DNA of 23,488 nt from a virus, in the IMG/VR virus record IMGVR_UViG_3300002503_000015, positions 18,867 to 42,354 of that record; one strand, 5' to 3'. Made by a program: the position numbers and the translations under genes. Shown piece by piece: positions 1-7,648 of this stretch. The notes under the pieces are model-generated. The model made no database searches. It saw nothing but the letters and a program-made list of their open reading frames with translations, and was not told where the DNA came from. Each line of letters opens with the position of its first letter. Position 1 is the first letter of the stretch.

Positions 1-1143
1 TTTGGCAACACTAATCCAATTAAATTGGGGTTGCTGAGTATATTCAAACATCTTGGCAGCGTGTAAATAACGTAATTCTTTGTCGTAATAATATGTATTC
101 AAAGCCTCGACAACATCATCTTCATGTATAATACCGCCCTCAGTATTAATCTTCAGGTTGGATAGGTATTGTCTGGCTGGCAAAAGCAGTCCACGGTCTT
201 TGAATATTTCCGCTGTAGCAGCAAAGCCGGGCACTATTTGGGGCACTCCACAAGCTGCTTGCTCAAAATTGACCAAACCCCAACCTTCACCAGAACTTGT
301 ATTCAATCCAATATCTGCCGTGTTATAAATGATATTCAATAATTCTTCTGATACCGTACTTCCAGGGGTAAGATTGGGATCAGTCAATATCAATTTATTT
401 GCACTTTCGATGCCATTGAGTTTACATTCTCGCATCATTAAAGGTATGATACTCCAACCTGCATCTACCAAGCCCATATGTAGATACAATCTGGCGTCTG
501 GCTTGTTTTTCGCAAATTTGCAAAATGCTTTGATGGTAGTATCTATACGCTTCCTAGGTTGGTTTCGATTAGCATTGAAGACGATGAAATCTTCATCCTT
601 TAAACCATTCAGGCTTTGGCGAGCTTCACTTTTATTGACTGGAAAATATATATTGGTATCGACACCGTGTGGTACGATTGAAACTTTGCGCCGAAACCCA
701 GCTTCCCGCAAAACTTGCTTGGCAAATTCTGTATAAACTAATACTTTATCCACTCGATAAAGTGGGTCCATCCATTCTGGATCATAACCATAAGCGTCTA
801 CTGGAAAGTAAATAGCCGTTTTGAAGTTTTCCAATTTAGCTTCTTTCAAGATATATAAGTAATCCAGTATTACCCATATATCGTTGAATAGAACTACAAC
901 TTCAGGCTTTATAGCCTTAACGATAGTTTCCAACCGTTTGTAACCTAGTTGATCTCCACCCAACACAGCCGGGTAAATCTTGTATGGGTAGTTGTGTGGA
1001 TCACCGTGATAATTAACACCCAATACGTGGATGTCATACATACCTGTGTTGAACAATCCATTCAATACGTTGTGTGAAACGCGGCTGAACCCGGTTTGTG
1101 TTACTGCGTCGCCACACCATAGCAGACGAACGTTACTTTTCAT
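1..1143 (-). CDS. Glycosyltransferase family 4 (GT-B), 3' end cut by the window
   Basis: The frame starts at ATG 1143 (MKSNVRLLWCGDAVTQTGF) and stays open for 381 codons to base 1, so the C-terminus lies outside. The C-terminal Rossmann half carries the GT4 signature: a TSSGEGWGLVNFE stretch with the E-x7-E pair that binds the donor sugar nucleotide, followed by QAACGVPQIV. The N-terminal half has GFSRVSHNVL, as in many GT4 acceptor domains. It is expected to be a cytosolic retaining enzyme moving a sugar from an NDP-sugar to a glycan or protein; neither donor nor acceptor can be read from sequence. It overlaps the GT2 gene upstream by 11 bp, so it is the last visible cistron of the glycan block, which may continue beyond the edge. 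Confidence 0.88.
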   Translation of the reverse strand, partial: MKSNVRLLWCGDAVTQTGFSRVSHNVLNGLFNTGMYDIHVLGVNYHGDPHNYPYKIYPAVLGGDQLGYKRLETIVKAIKPEVVVLFNDIWVILDYLYILKEAKLENFKTAIYFPVDAYGYDPEWMDPLYRVDKVLVYTEFAKQVLREAGFRRKVSIVPHGVDTNIYFPVNKSEARQSLNGLKDEDFIVFNANRNQPRKRIDTTIKAFCKFAKNKPDARLYLHMGLVDAGWSIIPLMMRECKLNGIESANKLILTDPNLTPGSTVSEELLNIIYNTADIGLNTSSGEGWGLVNFEQAACGVPQIVPGFAATAEIFKDRGLLLPARQYLSNLKINTEGGIIHEDDVVEALNTYYYDKELRYLHAAKMFEYTQQPQFNWISVAK

Positions 1144-1849
1144 TGTATGATTTTGCCTTTTCCCTTTCTTCGTCGCTGCCGGGGTAAAATCCCCACTTCT
1201 CGTAGAAATACTTTCTATTGGCATTGAATTGATTATGAAGTGGTGGAATTCCAGCCTCTTTTACTGTACGCGAACCGTAATGTGCAAACCAAGCCCACAG
1301 ATCACACGAGGCATCTATACCTTCCCCACGCATGCGATGGTGGTAATCGTTATCCTCGAAGTAAGCTATCTTGAAACCTTCATCGAATAAACCTACTCGT
1401 GTTATGGTGGGAACAGTCAACCCAAAACAACTGAAATTCATAGCTCGACTATATCTAGGTATTGGCTTGGTGCAATACATCAAGGTACTGGGGTTGTTAC
1501 CCACGTTGGTTCCACTGACAGCATCCTTACCCTCTACGAATAAAGTTTCTAACATTCTGTCGAAAGCTTCTTCGTGCATAACCAAATCATTATTCAAAAT
1601 GAAGATAGCTTCACAATCATCGTGGGATAATCCCCAATAAATAATTTGATTCCAAGATTTAGCCACGCCGAGATTTTCTTGATTGAAAATATAATCGTAA
1701 CCTGACTTTTCGATCCACTCCTTAGTTTCATCCCCTGAGCCATTGTCTATTACCAACAACTTCCAAGGGTGGTTCATTTCAATACTTTCCACCGTACCAA
1801 CTAAGTACTTTTTCAAGTTGATGGTTGGTACACCAATATAGACTGTCAT
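1133..1849 (-). CDS. Glycosyltransferase family 2 (GT-A)
   Basis: Short GT2 enzyme of 238 aa. From the chosen start, residues 2-9 form the first beta strand (TVYIGVPT), 35-38 are DNGS after the second strand, and 84-88 are ILNND, the acidic metal and UDP-sugar site in the position of the DxD motif, as in rhamnosyltransferase-like GT2 enzymes. Later it has VGLFDEGF followed by YFEDND, typical of the acceptor half with its catalytic acid. An earlier in-frame ATG at 1891 exists, but ATG 1849 is preferred: it has AAGGAG 7 nt upstream and begins 4 bp after the preceding stop. The 14-residue extension would overlap the upstream gene. It likely works with the neighbouring GT genes on one glycan. Confidence 0.88.
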   Translation of the reverse strand: MTVYIGVPTINLKKYLVGTVESIEMNHPWKLLVIDNGSGDETKEWIEKSGYDYIFNQENLGVAKSWNQIIYWGLSHDDCEAIFILNNDLVMHEEAFDRMLETLFVEGKDAVSGTNVGNNPSTLMYCTKPIPRYSRAMNFSCFGLTVPTITRVGLFDEGFKIAYFEDNDYHHRMRGEGIDASCDLWAWFAHYGSRTVKEAGIPPLHNQFNANRKYFYEKWGFYPGSDEEREKAKSYNEK

Positions 1850-1853
1850 TCCT

Positions 1854-3074
1854 TTACTCCTTAAAAAATATCCATGTGGGCCACTGTTCATTCGTTGCGT
1901 AGAGTGTATGTTTCTTGTCTTTCAGAAAATCGAACACTGCGCTCCGCACACCGAATTCACTGCCACAAATATTTTCCCCATCCAAAAAATCGTGTCCTGC
2001 CACCAAACCACCACTACGTACCTTTGGATACCAAGTTTGTAAGTCTTCTGTAGTGCTGGTATATGAATGGTTGGCATCTATATACACAAAGTCTAAATCA
2101 CCAATTATATTGGCTGCATCCTTAGAAAAAGCTTTTATAACATTGTAACGACCAACGAAGGGGGCTAATCGTTCCAAAGTTTCTGTATAATTAGCATTGT
2201 GTGCCTCATCTGAAACGTTAGAAATATCCTTGTAATTAGGAACATACTTCCAAGCATCAATTATGTGTAGTTTCTCCAACCAAGTATTATGCAATAAATA
2301 TTCGGCGTATTCGCCTTTTTGCGTGCCAATTTCTGCCCCAACTTTATAACCACGTTGACTTATTAATCTGTGTAAATCATTACGTGTGATAATCTCGCTT
2401 GGTGCAATAACCCAATTAACTCGCTTCAGAATATCGTAGCGACCTGGATTGCCAGCGAAGTGATAGATATAAGCTGTCATTGCAGCAAAATTGGAAGGAA
2501 ATTGGTAGTTCCATTCTTGTCCCAAATCGTGATAGCCACCCAATTGGCTATAGATAGCCATATTCAAAGGTATCTGATCCCACCACTGGGTATTCGTACC
2601 CAGAAACAAATTGTAGGCTATCTTATATAACTCGGTGTGGAATTCCCTATTTATCAGCACCACACCCGCATTGCAGAAGTCTCGACTGATTAAATCGACA
2701 TCTAATCTGCCTTCCACCTCTTTGAGCGATAATACCTGTTGGATATCTCTATATGCTATTTGCACATTTACGTTGTATGCGGGTGGAAAGTGTGATTGTT
2801 GATTCTTGACTGCGTATAGAAATCTGGGATCACACAGCTTAAATGGGTTGGGGGTATCACTCCTCACGACTATATCTGAATCCAGAACCAAAATTCTATC
2901 GTGATCACACAAGTCGAAAGCCAACAACTTCACGGCTGAATGATGGTGTTTGGTTGGATGCTGCTTGATTTCTATAAAATCACATTCCCACCTTCGTGCA
3001 GCATCCTTCATGCTCTGTCTGGTATTTTCTGACATCACGTCGTTGGTGTTGATGACTAAGATAGTTTCAGACAT
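1854..3074 (-). CDS. GT8-type glycosyltransferase fused to a class I SAM methyltransferase
   Basis: Two-domain protein of 406 aa. Residues 1-225 look like a GT8 (GT-A) domain: VLDSDIV with D65-x-D67 for metal and donor binding, FCNAGVVLIN at about 133-142, and YHFAGNPGRYD at about 204-214, where GT8 enzymes carry HFxGxxKPW. Residues 235-406 look like a Methyltransf_24-type Rossmann domain: VGAEIGTQKGEYAEYL (245-260) is the SAM loop, DFVYIDANHSY (328-338) the acidic strand, and GGLVAGHDF (355-363) the usual end of that core. The start has GAGGT 6 nt upstream and overlaps the GT9-like gene by 19 bp. The fusion suggests that transfer of a sugar and methylation of it or its acceptor are coupled. 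Target unknown. Confidence 0.85.
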   Translation of the reverse strand: MSETILVINTNDVMSENTRQSMKDAARRWECDFIEIKQHPTKHHHSAVKLLAFDLCDHDRILVLDSDIVVRSDTPNPFKLCDPRFLYAVKNQQSHFPPAYNVNVQIAYRDIQQVLSLKEVEGRLDVDLISRDFCNAGVVLINREFHTELYKIAYNLFLGTNTQWWDQIPLNMAIYSQLGGYHDLGQEWNYQFPSNFAAMTAYIYHFAGNPGRYDILKRVNWVIAPSEIITRNDLHRLISQRGYKVGAEIGTQKGEYAEYLLHNTWLEKLHIIDAWKYVPNYKDISNVSDEAHNANYTETLERLAPFVGRYNVIKAFSKDAANIIGDLDFVYIDANHSYTSTTEDLQTWYPKVRSGGLVAGHDFLDGENICGSEFGVRSAVFDFLKDKKHTLYATNEQWPTWIFFKE

Positions 3075-3820
3075 TCCAGCACCTCTTCTACTGTCGGATT
3101 GATTGGATAGAAATTATTTTCACTTCTAACTACGTGGCGCATGTCCCAATGAATTGAGTCATGTGGAGATACTTTGGGGAAATCGAACCCATTAGCTAAC
3201 ACTAACATGGCTGACATAATGCCAACGAAGCCAACTGACTTAGCCAACCAAGTTGTAGTCTCTAGCATATCTAAACCGGTCTTGTCGATTGCATTACCCT
3301 CGACTGCATCACCCCAACCGCCAACTTGAATTACCTTGATGGGTGATTTTTCTATAATTTCTTGGAACAATCCAGCATAAGTTGTCTTGCCTCTGGGGGC
3401 TACACAAATGTATGGCTCGTCTAGAGTTTCAAAATCTGGATATTCATATTTAACTTCTATACCATTGTGTGCTTGAATTCCAGCGAGCATGGCGATATAG
3501 TTTGGTAGTGGCCTGTCAGGAACCTGTCTATAGCCGAGTTGCCAAACTGTGTCATACAAGTTAATATCTACTGGAATATACCAAGGCTGAACCCCTAAGT
3601 CCATACGTTCCACCGCATAATTGTCTGGCATGAAGAAATTGTCGATGAAGGACTGGTGCTCGAACAACCTCTTTAGTGGTTCACAATATTTGCTGGTGTA
3701 AAAATCACAGGTGGTTTTTCTATGATTACAAATCCAACGCATGGCTGGCATCACGTACAGAGAATCACCGATTTTACCTGGGTGAGTGAAGGCCAACCTG
3801 CCCTTTTCAATAAGTCCCAT
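3056..3820 (-). CDS. GT9-like (heptosyltransferase-type) glycosyltransferase
   Basis: 254 aa. Residues 13-25 (HPGKIGDSLYVMP) match the N-terminal loop of GT9/ADP-heptose:LPS heptosyltransferases, which begin with a G-x-x-GD-x-x-x-x-x-P pattern. Later segments ICVAPRGKTTYAG, KVIQVGGWGD and a C-terminal SVGFVGIMSAMLVLANG resemble the nucleotide-sugar half of this GT-B fold, where GT9 members usually have a GDSG-type turn. It is shorter than typical heptosyltransferases (about 320-350 aa), so it may be a reduced or divergent form. The start has AGGAGAGG just upstream. It shares one base with the stop of the FkbM gene (TAATG), implying translational coupling. Donor and acceptor are not predictable. 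Confidence 0.7.
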   Translation of the reverse strand: MGLIEKGRLAFTHPGKIGDSLYVMPAMRWICNHRKTTCDFYTSKYCEPLKRLFEHQSFIDNFFMPDNYAVERMDLGVQPWYIPVDINLYDTVWQLGYRQVPDRPLPNYIAMLAGIQAHNGIEVKYEYPDFETLDEPYICVAPRGKTTYAGLFQEIIEKSPIKVIQVGGWGDAVEGNAIDKTGLDMLETTTWLAKSVGFVGIMSAMLVLANGFDFPKVSPHDSIHWDMRHVVRSENNFYPINPTVEEVLECLKLS

Positions 3821-4431
3821 TAACCTCTCCTATAAATATCATTAAACATAATGCGTTCTATTTTATTGTAACCTCTGGCGGTGAGGTATTCATCTTGTTC
3901 TATATTGTGGGGTTCGAGATTTGCAGCATCGTAATAAAGGTTCTCTACCGCAATTACTTTCAATCCCCATCTATCCAAATTGATTCCACGTAGAACATCT
4001 AATTCTGAACCCTCCGTGTCTATGGCCAAGAAATCCACATGATCTACTTTGGCAACGTTCTCTATGAACCAATCCAAGGTGCGTACTTTTACTTTGATAG
4101 TGGTCAGATGTTGTGGGTGGTCGTAATAAATTAGACCCGTCCCCCCAGCCTCTCCATTTGGTCCGTGTCCAAGATTATATATATAGAAATCTACATTATC
4201 TTTGTTTTCCGTACCCATAGCATAATTATACACATTTTTGCGGCTAACAAGCATCTCTTGGCAATGTGGGTTTGGTTCTATGCAGAATACTTCCCAACCT
4301 TTTTCTTCTAATAAATAACTATTATTGAGCCAAGTTGCGTGGTAAGCTCCTACATCTATACAGATACCTTTATAATTTTTATCAAACAAGTCTAGAACGA
4401 ATTCAGCCACACCTTCGGTATTATAATCCAT
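3820..4431 (-). CDS. FkbM-family SAM-dependent methyltransferase
   Basis: 203 aa, close to the size of compact FkbM domains. GICIDVGAYHATW (22-34) is the SAM-binding loop, FCIEPNP (49-55) the acidic second strand, and DFLAIDTEGSELDVLRG (133-149) the family's most characteristic motif. ITVENL-like AVENLYY (161-167) follows. FkbM enzymes are mostly O-methyltransferases acting on sugar hydroxyls of polysaccharides or natural products, which fits the surrounding glycosyltransferases. The gene overlaps the sulfotransferase-like gene by 11 bp and is coupled to the GT9-like gene through TAATG. A membrane anchor or signal peptide is not visible, so it should act in the cytosol on a lipid-linked, nucleotide-linked or protein-linked sugar. 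Confidence 0.88.
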   Translation of the reverse strand: MDYNTEGVAEFVLDLFDKNYKGICIDVGAYHATWLNNSYLLEEKGWEVFCIEPNPHCQEMLVSRKNVYNYAMGTENKDNVDFYIYNLGHGPNGEAGGTGLIYYDHPQHLTTIKVKVRTLDWFIENVAKVDHVDFLAIDTEGSELDVLRGINLDRWGLKVIAVENLYYDAANLEPHNIEQDEYLTARGYNKIERIMFNDIYRRG

Positions 4432-5119
4432 TGAATAATTTCAACCCAAACTCGTACAATTCTAAATCGTATTCATTAGCCAATTCTAATTTTTGCAAAG
4501 TGGAAGCATCTAAATTATTTGCTGGGTGCCTAGGTTTTTCATTGTTCACTTGAATTAAGGGCAATCCAACAAAGTCACTCAAACATTGTAATGATTTATC
4601 AAACTGTTCTTTAATTCCCACGAAAGGAAACGTAGTTAATCTGGCTTTGGCTTTCGTTAAATCTTCTTTGGTGGGTCGTATTTTGGTTGAGAAATCTACT
4701 GCGCATTTAATTTCTGCAATATCGAAGTCTGAAGCCAACATTCTGGTTTGTTGGTTAGCCATAACTGTAAACCAAAATGGATTGTCCAACAATTCAGATA
4801 AAGTATGATTGTCCAAATCTTCTTTGTTTGGGCCGGCCCACAACCCTTTGGTCATATAATAATTAGATACACATCTATTTATTGGCTCACCCAGTATGGT
4901 AATGAATGTAGGATTGCCTTTCAATAATCTAATCAAGGGGTAATAAGAATGTCCTCCGATTAGATCGTAAGTATCCAAATCTATGGCCTCTACAAAATAT
5001 TCCCAATTTCTGTAAGGGCAAACTGTCTTACCTACTTCTCGATAAGCATTAGCCAAAGCCACACCAAGTGAAGTACCTGCCGTTCTCGGCAAGTGAATAA
5101 ATACCAATTGATTATCCAT
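4421..5119 (-). CDS. Sulfotransferase-like protein (PAPS-type P-loop)
   Basis: 232 aa. The N-terminus has FIHLPRTAGTSL (7-18), matching the 5'-phosphosulfate loop of carbohydrate sulfotransferases (consensus around H-x-P-K/R-T-A/G-G-T-S). The segment ILGEPINRCVSNYYM (75-89) matches the 3'-phosphate-binding region, with R82 and S85 in the positions of the conserved Arg and Ser and the usual aromatic pair behind. This pattern is typical of Sulfotransfer_2 and Golgi-type enzymes rather than cytosolic arylsulfotransferases. It would move sulfate from PAPS to a sugar hydroxyl. No PAPS synthesis gene is in the window, so the donor would come from the host. The gene overlaps the upstream small gene by 8 bp and the FkbM gene by 11 bp. 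Some P-loop proteins of this shape have lost catalysis, so activity is inferred. Confidence 0.75.
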   Translation of the reverse strand: MDNQLVFIHLPRTAGTSLGVALANAYREVGKTVCPYRNWEYFVEAIDLDTYDLIGGHSYYPLIRLLKGNPTFITILGEPINRCVSNYYMTKGLWAGPNKEDLDNHTLSELLDNPFWFTVMANQQTRMLASDFDIAEIKCAVDFSTKIRPTKEDLTKAKARLTTFPFVGIKEQFDKSLQCLSDFVGLPLIQVNNEKPRHPANNLDASTLQKLELANEYDLELYEFGLKLFNGL

Positions 5120-5339
5120 ACGTTTTTTCGGTAACAGTTATATCTTCATTACCAAGCAATTCGTCGATGACCCGGATCAACTGATTGCGCCTAGCATTTA
5201 ACTTTAAAGCTTTGCGAGCTGCCTCAGCTACAACGTGGTCATCCTCGTTGGCATAATCTTCCTGAACCATGAAAAGTTTTACATTGTTCGTGATGAGTTC
5301 ATCCAAAAGCATTCCAAAACTCTTCATCATTATACCCAT
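5112..5339 (-). CDS. DUF4254-like small protein of the glycan cluster
   Basis: 75 aa, highly charged and helical. The pattern DELITNNVKLFMVQEDYAN followed by VVAEAARKALKLNARRNQLIRVIDELLG resembles the DUF4254 family, whose members have an N-x-x-LW-x-x-E-D helix and then ID-x-x-N-x-x-R-N/D-x-x-I-x-x-ID. DUF4254 genes are often found among glycosyltransferases. I assign this by eye, so it needs a profile search. ATG 5339 is preferred because AAGG lies 6 nt upstream; ATG 5330, which would make a TAATG junction with the methyltransferase stop, is a near-equal choice. The position between a methyltransferase and a sulfotransferase suggests an accessory or scaffolding role in glycan building. Confidence 0.72.
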   Translation of the reverse strand: MGIMMKSFGMLLDELITNNVKLFMVQEDYANEDDHVVAEAARKALKLNARRNQLIRVIDELLGNEDITVTEKTYG

Positions 5340-6535
5340 ATCTCACCTTCTTGAGTAATTAATCTCGGCTTGGGTAACATCACCAAGACTTTTCCGCCAT
5401 TATCAATGTAACTCTGCAATTTTGGCAGTATGTTGTCAGCAAATTGCCAGATCAACAACACGATATAATCTGGATTAGCATCTAAAATTTCTTTTTCTGG
5501 TACGATGGGAATATTAGTTCCGACCATCTTTAGCCCAAACTTATCAGGATGTATCTCGCCAATAGCTTTTATCTTGGAATTATCCAACCCGAAATATTGT
5601 AGGACCGTGTTGGCTTTGGTACTGGCCCCCAAACCGCAGATTGACTTATTTTTATTTGATTCGAAGAATTGATTAACTTTTTGCTTTAATTCTTGAACTC
5701 GCTTGGCAAATTCTTGCAATGAGTCATCACGCAATTCCAAAAATTCTTTTATTAGCATGCACACGAGGTGTGGTTGTATGCCCCTCTCACCGGTGTGACA
5801 GGCATAAACCCGCAGGCTACCACCGTTGACTTTGTTGTACTCAGCATCGAAAATTTCCAACCCAACTTGATCGAAGAGATCGAGTAGATTATCTAAAGAA
5901 TAATATTCTAAATGTTCGGCGCAAATATTATCGAAGCCATTAGTTTTTAGCATAGATAAGAGGTCCATGATTTGCACCACAAATATACCGCCAGCAGCCA
6001 ATGAATTTTTAACATCTTGTAGAAATTTCAATGGGTCTGGTAAATCGTAGAACATGGCGATAGCAGTAATAACTTTGGCTGGTTTGCAATCTCTTGGCAA
6101 TACTTCATACGAAAAATAATCATTTATGAAAGCATTACAATGTTTCTCTGCCTCTATCCGCAAATTGTAAGCTGGGTCAATTCCAACTTTATAGATATAA
6201 TCGGGGTAGAAATTTAATAATGATCCATCATTGGTACCGATGTCCACAACTATATGCCCCGGTTCAAGCGTAACATATTTTTGAACACTATCTACAATAT
6301 CACTAAGAGCTGTCACCATTGAGCCATTCAAAGCACTGCGGTACCAATAGTACCGATACATTTTATCCAAATCTGCGGTGTCCATCAGTTGGGCTAATCT
6401 ACATTTTGAACACAACCCTAACCGTAATGGAGCCTTTTCAAGCTGCTCATCACCACATATAAAAGTAGATGGGTAGATTTCTCCCAAATCTAAAACCTGC
6501 TTTAATTCTCCCTTACAAACCCTGCAACCTTCCAT
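5330..6535 (-). CDS. Zinc-containing sugar C-methyltransferase (TylC3/TcaB9-like)
   Basis: 401 aa, the full length of NDP-sugar C-methyltransferases, with the three expected parts. Residues 1-60 hold a zinc site with C4/C7 and C42/C45 (CRVC and CSKC), as in the Methyltransf_13 domain. Residues 90-210 hold the SAM domain: VVDIGTNDGSLL (96-107), GIDPAYN and an EHLEYYS box (207-213) carrying the family's Glu-His pair. NGGSLRVYA (237-245) is typical of the family. Residues 295-401 match the C-terminal Methyltransf_14 domain, with CGLGASTKANTVLQYFGL. Known homologues methylate C-3 of NDP-4-keto-deoxysugars to make branched sugars. AAGGAG sits 6 nt before the ATG. It is the first gene of the glycan block and follows a virion gene after only 10 bp. 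Confidence 0.88.
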   Translation of the reverse strand: MEGCRVCKGELKQVLDLGEIYPSTFICGDEQLEKAPLRLGLCSKCRLAQLMDTADLDKMYRYYWYRSALNGSMVTALSDIVDSVQKYVTLEPGHIVVDIGTNDGSLLNFYPDYIYKVGIDPAYNLRIEAEKHCNAFINDYFSYEVLPRDCKPAKVITAIAMFYDLPDPLKFLQDVKNSLAAGGIFVVQIMDLLSMLKTNGFDNICAEHLEYYSLDNLLDLFDQVGLEIFDAEYNKVNGGSLRVYACHTGERGIQPHLVCMLIKEFLELRDDSLQEFAKRVQELKQKVNQFFESNKNKSICGLGASTKANTVLQYFGLDNSKIKAIGEIHPDKFGLKMVGTNIPIVPEKEILDANPDYIVLLIWQFADNILPKLQSYIDNGGKVLVMLPKPRLITQEGEIWV

Positions 6536-6545
6536 TCAATTCTCC

Positions 6546-7076
6546 TTAGAAATTTTCACTCTCATACCGATTCGGTGGAAAACGAAAACCTAGAAGCTCC
6601 CCCTTTTTCGAGCGAGCCAATCTCTGTCTACGTTCTGGTACCAGCTTATTTAATTCTTCCCAGTCTCTAATCAAGCTGGCTTCCTGCATCTTGGCACCAG
6701 TCATATTACTGAATGAAACTTCGTCATCCCGCCATGATACAGCATTACTGCCAACTGTATAGATTAAACCGGATTTAAGAGCGATTGCAGCAGCCAATAA
6801 GATAGGTCGTTCATCCCCGTACATAATTATTGGCGGTGAGGCGTGTGTGAATACATCGGTGCTGCTTCTGGCCACATCCCAGTTCTCGGTGCTTGCATTA
6901 TAAGTTGGCACATAACGACTGTTCCAACGCGGCATAAGCATCTTTAGCCCAGCCAGAAGTACCAATTTTAATGTATCATTTGAATACGTAAAGGTAGAAC
7001 CGGTATCTCCTAAGTGTATTCTTAAGTAATCTGTAAGGTAATCGAGGTCACTCGTGTATGTAAGTTCAACAGCCAT
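6546..7076 (-). CDS. Putative head-tail connector / virion protein, function unassigned
   Basis: 176 aa. The N-terminal half (residues about 7-50) reads as alpha-helical with LDYLTDYLRIHLGD and NDTLKLVLLAGLKMLMPRW, a pattern seen in phage head-tail adaptor proteins, and the middle has RPILLAAAIALKSG. The C-terminus (SLIRDWEELNKLVPERRQRLARSKKGELLGF) is helical and basic. No enzyme motif is visible. Position supports a virion role: it is the last cistron after capsid, fibre and Ig-like genes and precedes the glycan genes by 10 bp. A strong GGGGGA lies 8 nt before the ATG. The connector label is an inference from helix pattern and location. Confidence 0.55.
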   Translation of the reverse strand: MAVELTYTSDLDYLTDYLRIHLGDTGSTFTYSNDTLKLVLLAGLKMLMPRWNSRYVPTYNASTENWDVARSSTDVFTHASPPIIMYGDERPILLAAAIALKSGLIYTVGSNAVSWRDDEVSFSNMTGAKMQEASLIRDWEELNKLVPERRQRLARSKKGELLGFRFPPNRYESENF

Positions 7077-7088
7077 AAAATATTCCCC

Positions 7089-7364
7089 CTAGAATTGGGT
7101 TTTGAGCACCGTAAAAGTAGCTTCTATGGCAGCATTTGGTGTCGTAGTTTCCAGCCGGTAATGCCATTGACCTTCACCGCTCGCGACAAGATCAACATAA
7201 TAACTACCAACCGCACTTTTAACCAATTCTGCATTTACCCCATAAGTATAAGCCGTCTTATCCCCGTTTGATTTCTTATATCGGAATATTACGGTAGTTG
7301 GATCGACGGCTGGGCTCAAAGTAAATGAGCAACGAACAGCATTTCCTGTAAAATATTGGTTCAT
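7089..7364 (-). CDS. Small beta-rich (Ig-like) virion protein
   Basis: 91 aa. The order of segments is that of a short beta sandwich found as single-domain proteins among phage structural genes: VRCSFTL, DPTTVIFRYKKSNG, TYGVNAELVKSAVGSYYVDL, then GQWHYRLETT and EATFTVLKTQF. The DP-x-x-V-x-F-x-Y, G-x-Y-x-V and G-x-W-x-Y-R landmarks are the recognisable ones. It probably serves as a capsid, neck or fibre accessory. No signal peptide or membrane segment. It begins 2 bp after the previous stop, so it depends on the upstream message. The exact attachment site cannot be told. Confidence 0.6.
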   Translation of the reverse strand: MNQYFTGNAVRCSFTLSPAVDPTTVIFRYKKSNGDKTAYTYGVNAELVKSAVGSYYVDLVASGEGQWHYRLETTTPNAAIEATFTVLKTQF

Positions 7365-7366
7365 GT

Positions 7367-7648
7367 TTAATTAACGTCCTCGGCAGTTATCGTAGTTGTT
7401 ACTACGTTAGAATCTTGCACAGTTGTTATAAATGCATCTCCTGCGGTTGGTGTAGTAACTCTGGCATCTGAAGCAATCAAGGTAGTAATTAAAGCATCAC
7501 TTGAACTAAAACCATATATGGCTACGTCTGCTCCGGCGATCTTCATTGGAACCAAAATTATAACTTGTGAGATTATAATTTTGCCGCCGGATTCCAGTAA
7601 TAGATGACTACCAGATTCCAACAATAAAAAGTAGTTTATAGTCGTCAT
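7367..7648 (-). CDS. Short repeat-containing virion-type protein
   Basis: 93 aa with internal repetition. Residues 8-27 hold a tandem turn motif: LLLESG at 8-13 and again at 16-21, then GGKIII. Residues 48-90 hold an imperfect repeat of about 10 residues ending in TT (SDALITT, SDARVTT, GDAFITT, SNVVTT). Such periodic Ser/Asp/Thr/Val repeats fit a beta-helical or collagen-like spacer in a fibre or capsid appendage. No catalytic motif is seen. The start shares ATGA with the stop of the preceding gene, indicating coupled translation. Function is not recognised beyond a likely structural role. Confidence 0.55.
   Translation of the reverse strand: MTTINYFLLLESGSHLLLESGGKIIISQVIILVPMKIAGADVAIYGFSSSDALITTLIASDARVTTPTAGDAFITTVQDSNVVTTTITAEDVN

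Noticed and set aside
329-736. Plus-strand ORF of 135 codons at the left end
   Set aside because: It lies antisense to the GT4 gene, whose frame has strong family motifs; composition shows no protein-like pattern.
1850-1891. ATG 1891 as start of the GT2 gene
   Set aside because: Would overlap the preceding gene by 38 bp; ATG 1849 has a strong AAGGAG and starts at the conserved first strand.
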